The notes beneath the pieces are model-generated. The model was not told where the DNA came from. It searched no databases and saw nothing but the letters and a program-made list of their open reading frames with translations. Shown in pieces: positions 9,901 through 21,312 of a DNA stretch of 64,000 nucleotides. Each line of letters opens with the position of its first letter. Positions within the stretch are counted from its first letter, which is position 1. Origin of the DNA: Fonsecaea monophora (lineage: Eukaryota > Ascomycota > Eurotiomycetes > Chaetothyriales > Herpotrichiellaceae). The stretch spans positions 1 to 64,000 of the forward strand of contig NW_019174024.1 of assembly GCF_001642475.1 (NCBI RefSeq), written 5' to 3'. A program made the translations under genes and the position numbers.

Positions 9901-11650
9901 CGGCGCGAGTATCGCCCAAGCTCTTGACCATTTCGGCAAGCTTTCGCTTCTCAGTCTCCTTTGCCAGATTCTCTTGGCGGAGTTTGTCTATCTCTATCTC
10001 ACTAATTTCGACCCTTTCTCGGAGATAGATGACTTCTTCCTCAGCGGTGGGACTCCTTTCCTCGTCGGTGGCATATCCTTGATCAGCAGTCGGCGAGTCG
10101 CGGGTACCCGTCTCTTCGAGCTTCTTTTGTAGGTCTCGAACCTGCTTCCGTAAATTATGATTATCCTTTTCCAACCTCAATCGGTCGGACTTTAGTTGTA
10201 CATTTTCTGTGATCATCTCTTTGATACCATCCTCGGATCTCTTCTGCAGTGCTTGGTCCAAAAAATGGATCTTCATTTTCAAGTCGAAGTTCTCTTTGCC
10301 CAGCTTTTCCACAGTGCTTCTGTGCTCTTTTAGGGTCAGGCCTCGCTTGGGGCCTGGTGTCATGCCTATGATCGTGTTGCTCTTTTCCGGGGACATGCTT
10401 CGCTCTTGCCGATACTGACGAGCGAAAGTACCTGGGACTTCCAGATCTCTGGCGTTGTTAGAAATGACTGCGTCGGTAGGCATGTTGAAGTTGAAGACCG
10501 AGGCGCGCGGCGTAGAGTATCCGGCAGCCTTGTTAGAGTTGGGGCTCTCTTCCGCCAATGTTGTCAAGTCAGTAGCACCAGCCTGTCTTCGAGGTTCATC
10601 GTCGCTGATACCTGATATCCCAGACATCATGCTTCCAAGGCTTGCTTGTCTGGAAATCACAGCCCTAGCTTTCCGCTGCGCGCTCGAATCGGGCAGTGCC
10701 CCTCCTGATTGCAGCGCAAAGTCCGCCCCTACCGTGGCATCGCTAGCGTCAGTATTGGAACTGGCCATGGAATCGTAGGACAGGCGTGCTTGAGAAGATC
10801 TCTTGTGTAGGTATCCTGGTCGCCTTGTCCCTTGTTTGGATGCGCTCTCTGAACCTTCTTGTTGTCCGTCAGCGCTGTTTGGCAAGCCCAGATATCGATT
10901 TTCATTCTTTCGTGGGGTAGCTTCAGCATCGTCTTGTGCACTCCGAGACCGCCTCTCGGGCATCATTTGGTCCTCTGACTCATTGGCCGTCTCGTATCCG
11001 CCCATGGTGGCCAGTGACTGAACTCGGGAAAGGGTTCGGGCAGCGGCAGCGGCAGTTGGGGAGGAGGACATGCTTTCCAGCACGGATGTGCTTGGTATCT
11101 GGCGAGTTGAACCGTCGCTTTCGATAGTGTGTCGGAGCTCGCGTCGTTCCGGTGCAGGTGTCTTGTAAGCGCCGGGCGGTGTACGAGGTGATTGGGAGAG
11201 TCTTCCAGCTGCATGGTTTTCTGTGTCCTCGGACGGGTAGGAAATCTGAATAGGGTGCGGTTTCCTGCGCACCGCGACATTGTCGTTGACAACGCCGAAC
11301 AAGTGCGTGTCGTCTGCGCCAGTGGTTGACGAGTCCTTTTCCACCAGGCCGGACTGTTCGGGTATGAAGCTCGACTCAACATCCAATAACATTTTATTCA
11401 TCTCGCTCTCGTTCAGTGTCAGGTTCGCAGGCAATTCGAGATTTGTGCTTTCGTCGATGGGCTGCAGGAGACTACTGGGGTCTCTGGGACCGGCCAGAAA
11501 GGAAGAGGAATCGTGCTCTCGGACGGGCGAATCATCATGGTCGCTCCCTGAGGATGCCACGTCGTCCTCCTCTTCTGGCTCGAACCCGCCCGGCACCCTC
11601 GACGACCGGCGCTCGGTTCGAGGCCGGCTGCTTAGAATCGAGGATGACAT
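6938..11650 (-). CDS. apsB: Microtubule-organising centre protein ApsB/Mto1
   Basis: A 1570-residue, single-exon, mostly coiled-coil protein. The N-terminal ~425 residues are Ser-rich and disordered. Next comes a centrosomin motif 1 (CM1, Cnn_1N) at about 430-505, with GLTLKEHRSTVEKLGKEN and LKMKIHFLDQAL; this segment recruits gamma-tubulin complexes. Heptad-rich coiled coil continues to about residue 1270. Near the C-terminus (about 1465-1520) is the Mto2-binding signature WIHRLRELERRLKAEREAR followed by LLDRSGARRRLEE. CM1 plus a Mto2-binding tail identifies the Mto1/ApsB type rather than Pcp1/PcpA. In Aspergillus nidulans ApsB acts at septal and outer-plaque MTOCs and affects nuclear positioning. 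The start at 11650 (MSSSILSS) was chosen over an ATG 43 codons upstream, because the upstream part is not low-complexity Ser-rich like the rest; the longer form is possible. Confidence 0.88.
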   Translation of the reverse strand: MSSSILSSRPRTERRSSRVPGGFEPEEEDDVASSGSDHDDSPVREHDSSSFLAGPRDPSSLLQPIDESTNLELPANLTLNESEMNKMLLDVESSFIPEQSGLVEKDSSTTGADDTHLFGVVNDNVAVRRKPHPIQISYPSEDTENHAAGRLSQSPRTPPGAYKTPAPERRELRHTIESDGSTRQIPSTSVLESMSSSPTAAAAARTLSRVQSLATMGGYETANESEDQMMPERRSRSAQDDAEATPRKNENRYLGLPNSADGQQEGSESASKQGTRRPGYLHKRSSQARLSYDSMASSNTDASDATVGADFALQSGGALPDSSAQRKARAVISRQASLGSMMSGISGISDDEPRRQAGATDLTTLAEESPNSNKAAGYSTPRASVFNFNMPTDAVISNNARDLEVPGTFARQYRQERSMSPEKSNTIIGMTPGPKRGLTLKEHRSTVEKLGKENFDLKMKIHFLDQALQKRSEDGIKEMITENVQLKSDRLRLEKDNHNLRKQVRDLQKKLEETGTRDSPTADQGYATDEERSPTAEEEVIYLRERVEISEIEIDKLRQENLAKETEKRKLAEMVKSLGDTRAAASDVGSREERDMWKDMLEAETIAREQSEEENKRLREEVAKLRSETFVSAKSNSRKIKIGGSVVSRSSSVEAANAKDAEIERLRHEVSELQKMIGAQASTLTSRNKEKERLYQEIEDLKLGRMGGLRSVAGDSILDRSASRARSHSRASNGTRLSRMSDQEREVLETRINELRDEVSQLKLENQNLQNQFDEALAELDAVDAQAQADADQFNEELHLLTQERDNALRDAEEQDQAFQQLKSEAQEEIDGLGDELDAKAEECAKLEGELKAQVENVKALQAEMRSAAEGLVRLEEDAQQNLARYQSVKAELDDANRELENLEKTLGEAESKVQRLTVQQESSHNEIAFLREEQDADKIKIGDLESLLKKVHLNLESERDKSRELERRINEERAQRDAVASQEKQEVQRVINDLNREASGAKDELRKVRKALSARDIEAKSYQERLSELEESLRNIIGDPNSSRSSLISAVTKMRRELDQTTVELESVRRRLDQTENLLADRDALLESTSHECRKLADAYEREKAGRRQDKVDFEKTNKGHNSTTRALTSASTRITELEGLRQNDRKRMAQMETQLKDQLSERNQVLLNLWKRLSAMCGPDWAHNNSLINGNLPSQEVIGNMLFWPGFSRNLLLAAKQVEGTLSTFKEKIKRVERELYKEYQALEQTLEVRTRKLERIEESWEQMKIKMSEMESRIDTGARTPKSSRTPEISKLKGENRLLKAELQLLQQQQAHHNLHHRRDRNESRASGYSSIMSNEGPGQVDGAANGGVGVPARSSSMRRTRTMELHRHHSTGIVEHLASMGGDVTSLRSNSISSRHSGYTQGGERDRGGLMIPAGPFNAPADGKFSLPPPPREAPPAPPSTASGSDIASITAVSVGGGQGQEKWIHRLRELERRLKAEREARLLDRSGARRRLEERDAVNEELRRELERERVRKVSADAGFDVGHAISPPPLTLPPPPPGADSEHMQEAAFGAHGPAHGIGGARKR

Positions 11651-12633
11651 TATACCAGTTGACCGTCGAGTCAGGGCTAATATTGTGCCGTGGGCATGCG
11701 CAATGACAGGCCGATGTGATTCGAGCCTCTGGAATACCGTGGTGCGGACATCTGTGTGGAGAACGGAGAGTATTGACACGCGCTACGACGGGAGATGGTG
11801 ATGCAGCGCGTTTGTTGTCTCTGGGGTTCGAAGATAGAGAGGACAAGGGTGGATCGAAGGGAGGCCGTAATCGCCAAGTGAGTTGCTCACTCTGACAGGA
11901 ATACTCGGGCTCGCTGCGCAAGTTCAATCGACTGAGATGGTGAAAACGTGTCCGGGGGGTGAGGGAGAGTCCAAAGTATCTGCCCCTTCTCTGAAACCCT
12001 GCGCCAGACTCAATCTGGGCAGGTCATCAACATGAAGCAAGGATCCACTTGATGATCGGACAGGTATGTTTTGGTCAGACACAATAGTTATGTTCCTTTT
12101 CCAGTACTGAAGACAGGGACGGCATGCACGAAATCTTAGCAAATCATCTTGTCAGACACAATCTTTCAGCCTTCCTGTCCCGTCGTCTCAGGAGTTCTCT
12201 TTCGGGGGGGGGGGGGGGCCACTAGGCCGAACGGTAGCAAGCGATACGGCCAAGCTAGTAGCACCAGTGGCTTCGACTGGTGCGACCTCGATCCGGCCCT
12301 GTCTCTTCTAAGCATTGGAACTGTCAGAGAGTGGTACAAGCAAGACTGGCCGGTCAATGCCTTGCATACTAGTAGTTATCTACCACATACTTCGTATAGA
12401 GGTGGATTTTGAATACCAACTTCAGTCAGAGATAGTCGCGTTGGGTCCTCATCCTTCTTGGTCTCCTTTTCATAATTCGTCAAGTCGTCTACTACAAGTA
12501 CAAGGGTATAGTACAACGAAGCGAATCAACCGCTCACCATCATCAGCAAAAATAAGATCTCCATGTCACGTTCGAGAACATCCATAAAGCACCGCTCAGG
12601 CATCACATTGTCCCCAGGGAGAGCCGTCGTGGC
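11651..12633. other. Intergenic, apsB promoter and sec7 3' flank
   Basis: No gene seen. Contains a 15-base G run. Confidence 0.6.
12204..12218. repeat. Homopolymer G15
   Basis: Fifteen consecutive G on the plus strand in a noncoding region. Runs this long are polymorphic and prone to length error in sequencing. Confidence 0.9.
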
Positions 12634-15600
12634 CTAGTTCCTAGAGTCCATCGCTGCACGATGTATTCTCTCTTCCTCCTTTCTCATCCGATAAATCTTC
12701 TCCTTCGTCATCTGTGCATTCTGCAGCGTATCGATGTACGTGCGGAATTTGACAATCTCTCGAAGCAAGTAACTGCTTTTCCGCTCCCAGTTGTTCATTG
12801 CTCTGGTGGCGTTGGGGTGCTTGACTGTGAATGCTAGGAGCATTAGACCTCGCAGTTCGTTGTGCCGCTGCAACTCTTCCTCCACATTGGTGACATATGT
12901 CTGTAATGCTCGAAGCTGGTCCACCTCCATCAACTGAGAGGCAAACATGGATTGCTGAGGTGGCATCCACTCGCTGATATGAGCCTTGTCTCCAGGAAGT
13001 TTCGGCCGGACGCCGCCAACGTGGTCCATAGAGCTCCGCATGGACATCTGTGTGCTGGGGCGCGGGCTCATCGCCGCGTTGTGTCCGGATTGAAGGTCCG
13101 GCGAGGTCAAGGAGCGATTGACCACGGCATCACTCCAGCCATACTCCATGTTACTGATACCACCCATCATCGGCTCTTTCGACAATCTAGCACTCCAGTA
13201 ATTGGCGGTAGAAACGAACTCTTTCACAATGTCAGGTGTGCCAACTGAGAAGAGATGAACAGCGCCTGTCGGCAAACTGAGCGCCCACACATAGGGTCGA
13301 GCCTTTGAGTATCCGGGCGGTGGAAGAGAGCTGGCGATGGTATGGCGCAGGGTGAATTTCCACAACTCCTCAGCATTGTCCTGCCAATTCCCACCGCCCA
13401 CGACAGCGGGAACTTTGGGAGCTCGTGCCCTGTTTCTCAGAGACTTCGCGGTCATCGAGAATGAGAAAAGTCTCATGTAACCTTTCTCAATAACGGCAAA
13501 GCAATCATTCCAATTCCTGTCCTTTGATCTCTTGTCAACACCTTCAAGATGGCATTTGTGCTTCACGATGCCTTCCTTCGCCCACGGGGCGCCGCAAAGC
13601 TCAAGGGACTCGTCTTCAAGCAGGGACAGTGCTTTAGCCCCGTCCTCAATCGGTAATTCTAGTTGGTCTTCCCGAATGATTGCCTGGCTCAAAGCATTCG
13701 CAAAACCGATAGACGATTGATAATCGGCGTGAGTAGCTTCAGTGCCAAACGAATCGACCGACATTGACGTCAATGTCTTTCCCAGAGATGCCTTGCTCCA
13801 TGTGCTCGACATTGATGGGCTCCAGGCCGAGGATTGCTCGTCGATGCTAGTTCTACTAGAGGCAAAGCCCGGAGCAGACGGTAGCCGTGGTCTCGACCGC
13901 GTCTTTGTAATAAAGCGGGCGCCGAGTGACTTGCTTTCGCTGGCATACCGACCTCGATTCGTGTCAGAGTGTGCCTTGCTCAGCACGCTAGGTGTGCGAC
14001 GAAGCATAGTACCCCCGATGGTCAAGAAGTTGTTAGACTGATTGAGTTGTGTGTTTGGTTCAGCCTGGGCGCCGAAGAGCGGGAGAGGTTCCTGTGAGAT
14101 CGAGGTATAGAAAGACTTGAGAACGCCTTCGATTTGTAACTCCCACGCTCTCCCTTGTGCAACTTCCGGTGCAGGCTCGCCTAGTTCGGGATGGCCATCT
14201 TCGTGGATTGGCGGGTCGACAGGCCGCTTCGAATCCGGTGCAGCACTGTGTGTATCATCATTCGAAGAAGCTGTCGTGCGCTTTGGGCCTCGCAAAGTTT
14301 TCTCGATCTCAGAGCCTTGGGCGACGCGTTTGATTGTCGGAAGCGTATTGCGCACAAACTGGACCTTCGTCATCTTCTGATCAATGTCTGCTAAATGAAG
14401 ATCGGTGTTCAGGAGCAGGATCGAGTAGCAAATTGTATGCACCACATCTGCATATATCAGTAAAATTGTGCCAAAGGAGTCAGAAAATTCCTACCGCTTG
14501 ACCTAAACGAATGCGATGTGTTACACTCGCACCATCGCTGGGCAAAGGCATCCATGATGCGGTCCATTTGCTGGGTCTCGCCTCTGAGTATAATTCTGTC
14601 ACACAGACCCCGAAGGGAATCCAGGATATTTTGGTCCTTCCAATCGAAGAGCTCCATATATGCTTTGCGCACATATTCCCTCTCTGGTCCGGCATCTCCC
14701 AGCCAGGCACCTGCGGAAGAAGGATCTACCTCATCGTCGGTGTTATTAAAGATCTGCCGAGCCTTCGTTTTATGGTTTGATTGAAGACCAGGCTCAGGAT
14801 CGCTCGGCGGAGCGGTCGGCGGGTTGGAGCTCAGCGGTGATGCGATTTCACCGTCGGGTGTTTCAATGATCAAGGGAGTGCTTGGTGCTGATCTATACTC
14901 ACTAACGTCAGAGGTTGACGCGAATGGAGAACCCTTGACTCCTTTCGGCACAACTTCCAGAGTGTTCTGTCGCCTAGCTGATATCGACTTGTTTCCGTAG
15001 TCCGCACTCTGTGAGGTTGGAGTAGGAGCCGCAGTCATGGGAGATACAGGTGAGACCCTGTCGGACTTCCATGATCCCTGTCGCGTCGTAGCCGACCTTG
15101 GATCAGAGAGAGGGCTAGGCAGGGAGGTTGCAGAGGGAGTATGCTCTAGTTTCAAGTCGGCTACACTACCCCTGTACCGTATTGGAAGCCTCTCGTTGTC
15201 AGAATGGTGGCTGGCATCAAACGGAGATCGCTTCATCGGCTCCTCCGCACTGCTACTATCTGCCAGGAAGGAGTCCTGATGAGGGATTCGAAGGGCTGAG
15301 ACCTGTTTGGGGTTCGACTTTAACGTCTTACTGCTGCCGTGCGATTCCGATCGGTGGTGGCCCCCTGCTCTAGGTCGACTAACGACCTGGTTCGATAAGT
15401 TGAACCCTGGAGGTGGTGGATTCGAGTTATAGAAGCCTTGCATTGAACTGGTTCGACTGTGGCCACGAGGATGAGCATGCCCTCCCGAAGATGGAGGTTC
15501 GACCAGGTAAGGGTCCATAAACGCTCTGAGGCTGCTTACTGGACTCGTCCCATCCACAGGCTCATTCTCCGTTGGCAAGTCCGAGTTCAATGTCAGTGGC

Positions 15601-16976
15601 AGTGGAGGGGGCACTGCATTTGAAACCGATTTCTTTCTTCGACGGAAAAATGCAGAAGACTTTTTCGTGATCACTGGCTGGTTCTCTTTGTTTGCCGAAG
15701 CATCGGTGGACGTCCGCCGAACAGCCTTTTGCATTTTTCCAGGCGGCGTTGTTGGGTTTTGTGCATTCTCATCTTGTACCGGAGTCGCTCGACCGGGTTG
15801 TGACTTGGTGAGTACATTGACCGCTGGGGCAGTCTCCGTATTCACAGATGAGTTTCTGGACGAGCCGAAAACACGGCGAAAGAAGCCTGGTCTGGGGGCA
15901 GCGATTGTCTCATGCAATGACCCTATATTCGCCCTGTGTTCGACGGTGTTGAAACTCGGTACACTCTTCATCGAAGGCAGCTGGGGAACAGAATCATTGC
16001 GGCCAGAATTGGAGCCCAATGCTGCTGCTCGACCTTTCTTGACATACGCGCTTTTGGAGGATTTGGCACTGTTTTTTCGGACAAGGGTTGGACCAGATGG
16101 CACTCCTGGGGTTCCGTTCTGAGCTTCCGGCCCCGGAAATATCACCGGAGTGGGTGCACCATCAGCACCTCCGGGAGGTTTAGTTGTGCGTAGATCTCGC
16201 GGTCTAGCACCAAAATCAAAGCTCCGAGACCGTCTGTTTCCTGGCCCTCCTAGCCTACCACTCAGACTGGCTAGATGTCCCAGGTCAATACTCGAAGATG
16301 CACTGCTGTTGGTACTCCTGCCGCCACCAGAAGCATTCTTTTTCCGCCTCGGGTGACGAGGTTGTGCTGCTCTTTGTGCATCATAGACCTTTGCGCGGAC
16401 CGAATCCTCGTCTTCTCCAAATATACTAGGCAGTTTCTGCAGGTCCTTTTGGTATCTGACACTGTTGCGGACAGGGAGTCTGGGAATTGTCTGTGGCATC
16501 TGCTGCATGGGCCTTATGTGTTGTACATCATTCTCCGAAGATGTCGAAGATGAGAATGTATGTCCTCTTTTGCGAATCCTCACACTTGTATCATAACTGT
16601 TACTTCGGGGAGTGTATGGGCCGTCATCGAACACACCGCCAGAGAATTGATCGAGCGACATGACGAGGTTATCGACCATGGATGCTCGGAGAATATGGTT
16701 GCTGGAGAAGGACAGATCATGAGGGTCTTCGATATCATCATTGTCGTGGATGTGATCCATTGGTGGTGATTCAGCCAGGAACGTTCCTGTTCCCGCCATT
16801 TGTCTGCTCGGTAGACCCCCATTCGATTGTCGAAGCGGTCGAGATTGTCTGGTCGGAGACACAGGCAAGGCGCTGCTATGTGGCTTCGGATGCTCAATGA
16901 CCTTGAACTGTTTAGAAGATTGACGGCGAGGACTCTTTGGTTTTTTCGGCGAGGCTAAACTCGGCGGAGGGGTCAT
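12634..16976 (-). CDS. Sec7-domain Arf guanine-nucleotide exchange factor with PH domain
   Basis: CDS complement(12634..14447, 14495..16976), 1431 aa. The 47-nt intron (gtaggaa...atatgcag, branch ACTGAT) lies inside the Sec7 domain and restores SSDVVHTICYSILLLNTDLH. The first ~735 residues are disordered and Ser/Pro-rich. The Sec7 domain is at about 740-870. The glutamic finger that ejects nucleotide from Arf is present in GETQQMDRIMDAF (Glu near residue 797). A PH domain follows at about 1116-1260 (KHKCHLEGVDK, NWNDCFAVIEKGYMRLF), then a charged, partly coiled C-terminus. Sec7 plus downstream PH in a long fungal protein resembles the yeast Syt1/Yel1 group, which activates Arf on Golgi or plasma membrane. 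I cannot separate these two from sequence alone, so give no symbol. Confidence 0.9.
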
Positions 16977-18588
16977 TGTCTGCGGGAAAACTGATTTGGG
17001 TGTCGTAAGTCAGCCTGCGACCCGAGAGAAACGGTGCGCGCGTGGCTGTCTGAGATGAGACAGCTAACTCCTCGATCCTTCGTGAAATGTCGCACGACCT
17101 GGGACGTGTTGGACGATGTCCCAGCGCATGTCCCACCGTTGATATATAGATCGATGTGGAAATGATGAAGGATAGGTTTTCAGAAGATGGCACTGGATGG
17201 GCTGGGTACGAAGCCTTAAAGTGTCTGAGGATGCGGGCAAGAGATCTCAGCGCGGAGGTGCAGCTTTGTGTATTTTACGGGGGGTTGTTCAAAGACAGCC
17301 AAGGGACAGCAATGCGATAGGCATTGGAGGTGGTCACTGGTGGGTCCTTCAGGCTTGGATCCAGTAGCTAACACCAGCCAATGCAAGGATAGGGGGCACC
17401 ATCTGTAAAGGCCACCAGCCAGGGGTACCCAAGCAACCCCTTGCAGGGCCCCTTGTACCACTAGTTATCGACCTAGCAGGCACTTGGCAGGTACCTAGGT
17501 AGACTCTGGCGTGTCTGACTACTTGCAAGTGCTAGGTACCGAGTAGGTTTTCTGGGCTACCACTACGTACCCTAGAAATCCTAGAATCTTCCTTACACGG
17601 TATCTGATACGGAGTAGAATTAGGAGACGATAATACATAAGCTTTTGTCCTCCCGATATCCAACGGCGCTCTGTCATTATTAAAGCTACCAAGTACAAGT
17701 CAGCTCCGAAAGCAATTTGATTGCTTTGAAGAATGATACCCACCAATACCTACGGAGTAGCTGTGCATAAGTAGGTAGACATGGTCCCACAGGAGTCATC
17801 CGGAGTACCAAGTATGCGTTGGATGACAGCGGAAGACAGGTCACTTGTCTGTTATCGGCTTGAACCCCCAAGGTTGTCAATTTGACAGTTGGTTCGATCT
17901 TACCGCCAGTAGAGATGCAATTTCAATAACCTATGCAATCATCAGTTCATCACGGTGTTGTCGCCACGCACCGAGTTGTATGTTGTCCCATCTCATACAA
18001 TTTCAACTCTTGCGCATAGTACCCCTACCAGTCCAGTCCAATATCCAAGATCATCCACCTCCTTGGGGTCGCAGTGGGCCGCAGGGTGGCCAAGATCAAA
18101 AGTTATCGACGGACCTGCATTAGCTCTCCCCCGCTACCGAACGCCACGCCTGTAGAGTTGATCGAATAGGGTGCCCTGTCGCTGGGTGCTGAGCCACATC
18201 TCGGCGATTATCCTGTTTGATGTCGCGTTTGACGACTGGGCGGCGAAGCGGGAGTTCGTGATGGGAGTAACATGCTCGTGTCGCGATTGGATAGAAAACT
18301 GTAATAATATTTCGCGATTCACGCCAGGCTTCCCATTCTTCGATTCTCAAAAACCCTCATTGCTTGATTCGACACCTGGATTGGCACAGCATTGACAGGT
18401 AGAGCTCGGGGTCGCCGTGATTGAGCGCATGTTGTCAATTGATATGAGGTTATCGCTTAGATATTCACCGCCTCAAGAGAACAAATTCAAATGGACACTT
18501 CCAGAGTTCCGACATGCAGCCAGATTGTGCGCTCGGTATCCTTCCGAGCACCAGCAGTCACTGTTCTAAATTGATGTGCCGCCCTTTT
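16977..18588. other. Intergenic, sec7 promoter and unc50 3' flank
   Basis: 1.6 kb without a supportable gene. It has many short TAGGTA/GGTACC words and two exact TACGGAGTA copies (17608-17616, 17751-17759). Confidence 0.55.
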
Positions 18589-19530
18589 TCAGCCCTTGAC
18601 GCCCAAAAATAGCCATTTCGTCCCCAAAGTCGTGAGATTGACGTTCAGAATCGTGCACACCAGCCAAATCACGATCCATGCCAACATGGGCGAGAGTAAA
18701 AGCTGTGTGTGATGCAGGAAATGCAGTGCATTGTATCCCAGAAAGGTGATTAAACTCCAGTAGATTCCCGCGGCAAGGTAAAGCAAATTGGCGAAAAAGG
18801 TTGATGCATGGTTTTGATGGTTGATGATAGGCATGAGGATGTATTGGACGATATAAAGCAGCACGTATGGCGGGAAGAACGCCCGTATCGAGACATCAAA
18901 GCAGTATCCGAACTCCAGCACCTCAGCTCTTCTTGACCCTCCTGGAGGGCCGAACAGCCCTTGTTGGCGCCTGCGACCGGGAAGTCCGGCGATTCCAGGA
19001 CCTAGAAGTCGGCCAACTAGATAATATGCCAGTGTTGATACAAGGAGAGATCCTGCCAGGAAGTGAATCACGACAAACATCAAGGCCAGCTTGACGACGG
19101 AAGCGAAGGACGGCGTATAGGCGAGCGACCAGGCGAAGGATGTGAGCAGGAGGAAAAAGGATAACAGGTAGGTGAAGGACGGATCAGGGCGGTGCCAGGT
19201 GTTTCTCGTCTCTGCCCATCTCTCTTAGCTTCGAGGATAAGCAATGTAGGCATTTGGGTCAACTCACGCTTGTGGTAATAGATGGACTTGAAGACCTTCT
19301 TCGGCGCAATGAGCAGATGTGTCATCTCCCACACAGCCATCTCGAAGTCCATCTGCGGAAACTTGAAGAGTCTGCCACATCATCTCGTCAACAACAATAG
19401 CTAGGGCCAAGAGTCGTCCTACTGCTTACCGCTTGAAGAAACGAGGCATGCGAATATCGGACCCCCCTGCAGTGGCGCCAAAGTGAGAGCCGCCATATTG
19501 ACGCGGAGTAGTGATTCGGGGACTGCTCAT
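18589..19530 (-). CDS. UNC-50/Gmh1 family Golgi membrane protein
   Basis: CDS complement(18589..19211, 19268..19371, 19430..19530), 275 aa. Introns are 58 nt (gtaagc...tggcag) and 56 nt (gtgagt...gggcag). Joined exons read MPRFFKRLFKFPQMDFEMAVWEM and YYHKQTRNTWHRPDPSF (split here across introns), both matching family landmarks. At least five hydrophobic helices follow: a LLSFFLLLTSFAW segment, VVIHFLAGSLLVSTLAYYLV, FFPPYVLLYIVQYILMP, ANLLYLAAGIYWSLITFLG, and LSPMLAWIVIWLVCTIL. Family members are multi-pass inner-nuclear or Golgi membrane proteins; yeast Gmh1 interacts with the Arf GEFs Gea1/2, and nematode UNC-50 is needed for nicotinic receptor assembly. A Sec7 Arf GEF is the next gene on the same strand, about 1.6 kb away, probably by chance. 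Confidence 0.92.
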
Positions 19531-20548
19531 CGGGCCAAAGGTAGGAAAGGTCTTTGGCTTTTGTCAACAGTCTGCAAAGGGAAAAGGAGTGCGAGAAGAT
19601 GAAGATGTCAACATGAAGATGTCAACGAGAAGGTTGGGCTGCGAAATAATAATATGCCACCCACGGCCACCTCATCCGCATGGCCCACGCTGCTTTAACC
19701 AAAGTGCCAGCCTCGCACGTCATTCTGCTGCTTGTAGCCAACAAGAATTCGAAGAAGCCGTCATCGACTTTGCTCTACAGCTGTATAAATCTAGTCCCAA
19801 TTCTCTTGCCTACCAAGGTATGTAGGCGTCCATCTCGACCGTTGAGTTTAAGGTCGATTTTCCGACCTTTCAACTCAGTGCTATTACATAGTCTAGCATG
19901 CCGCAGAGGTTAAGGTTAGGTCTACGCAGTCATCCCAAGTACGCGTACATGAATTATAGATCTGGATCCAGGCTAAGGTCGGTGAAATCAATGACCAGTA
20001 GCCAGACCTTTTGAGGCATTTTCATTCTATTGCAAAGGGTCCTGAAGAGTGTACGGTGTTTTGTGCGAACCGCAGCGCATCGTCCCTTGAGCCTCGCGCA
20101 CCGGCAACATTCATTGTGGCTGTTTCCTGATGTAGAAATATCGAGACAAATCGGGTATAGCTCGAGGGTGGCAAGATATTCATCCCGTGTCTCAACCGCA
20201 ATGATCCTGCCCATACTAGATATACTCTCCCTCATCGGGAAAATATCTCTCGAGAAAGGAAAACGATGTATGGGAGCCATTGGGCCACGTACTTGATCGC
20301 TCGCCCGTGTATGACAAATTGGATATCGTTCTTGGGAGCTTTTGGAGCATTGTAAAGCCCCGGGTTCCGTTCAGCCTTGTGTCTGGCAGGTGTATATAAA
20401 GGCGCAACTTCGTCACCAGAACGATAACATCAATCTCAACATCAGTGCCTCTCTGTACAAGCCACCACCGCATCAGAACCCAGTGAGAAACTCCATGCAG
20501 ACGGCGAATCCTGCATCACGCCTAACAGCCATACACAAGCAAGCAACC
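19531..20548. other. Divergent promoter region, unc50 / GFA gene
   Basis: No gene seen. Contains the TATA element at 20393-20400. Confidence 0.55.
20393..20400 (+). promoter_or_regulatory. TATA box of the GFA-domain gene
   Basis: TATATAAA about 150 bp upstream of the ATG at 20549. Confidence 0.45.
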
Positions 20549-21073
20549 ATGTCCAGCCAAGACGTCACAGACATGTCGAAACCCTACATTCCTCTTGCTG
20601 GGAGCGCCGATGATGGCTGGTCCAGAGAGACAGAAGCCACAGCCACCTGTTTCTGTGGCGCCGTACAGCTGAAATTTCCCACCGAGAAGCCCGGGTTTGT
20701 TGATTCTTTCGTCTGCAATTGCACCGACTGCCGCAAGATCACCGCCTCAATGTTCGCGTCGAACTTCATCGTCGCCGGCGATCATGTCACGCACCTCCGT
20801 GGCAACGACAATCTGACCTCCTTCGCCCAATCCAAGACTATCGCCACGGGGCACACCATGGCCAATCATTTCTGTTCCACCTGTGGCACGCTCATGTATC
20901 GCATCAGCTCCGGCTTTCCAGACAAGCTTGTCATGCGTATCGGCACAGTTGACGACTTTCATTTGCACGAGACAAAGTTAAAGCCTCGAGTGGAGCAGTA
21001 TGTTAAGGATCGGGTTAGCTGGCTGAAGGGCGCGGAGGGTGTTGAGCAGGTTGAGGGAGCTTGTTTCCGCTGA
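20549..21073 (+). CDS. GFA (CENP-V/glutathione-dependent formaldehyde-activating) domain protein
   Basis: A 174-residue single-domain zinc protein of normal family length. Zinc-ligand cysteines are in their expected positions: C34/C36 (CFCGAVQL), C56, C58 and C61 (CNCTDCRK), and C109/C112 (CSTCGTLMY). Two zinc sites are built from these. The bacterial founder was reported to help glutathione react with formaldehyde; most fungal paralogues are uncharacterised, so activity should not be assumed. The start at 20549 has an AGCAACC context and gives the family's usual length. An in-frame ATG lies 54 nt upstream, but the intervening codons look like 5' UTR. The gene converges on the nucleotidyltransferase gene with 239 bp between stops. 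Confidence 0.85.
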   Translation: MSSQDVTDMSKPYIPLAGSADDGWSRETEATATCFCGAVQLKFPTEKPGFVDSFVCNCTDCRKITASMFASNFIVAGDHVTHLRGNDNLTSFAQSKTIATGHTMANHFCSTCGTLMYRISSGFPDKLVMRIGTVDDFHLHETKLKPRVEQYVKDRVSWLKGAEGVEQVEGACFR

Positions 21074-21312
21074 CGCTGGCCGGTTCCGTTCTGGTATGCG
21101 CAGGTCTCAAAAGAGGCAGCTGGGTTGGGCATAGTGTAGTGCGTCTGCACTGGCTTATGATATCTAGTGCCTGAATTTTGGCAATGGTAGATGCTGAATC
21201 CACATGAATAGTCCAAGAAGGAAAAAAGCACTAGGATAGGTATCCATCAACATTGACATTATCTGCGCAGACGAAATCGATTCATTGATAACAATGGCGA
21301 CTGGGCGGCTTA

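Noticed and set aside
17461..17560. Palindrome-rich TAGGTA/GGTACC segment as a transposon end
   Set aside because: Arms do not nest into a hairpin, and no transposase frame or target-site duplication is visible.
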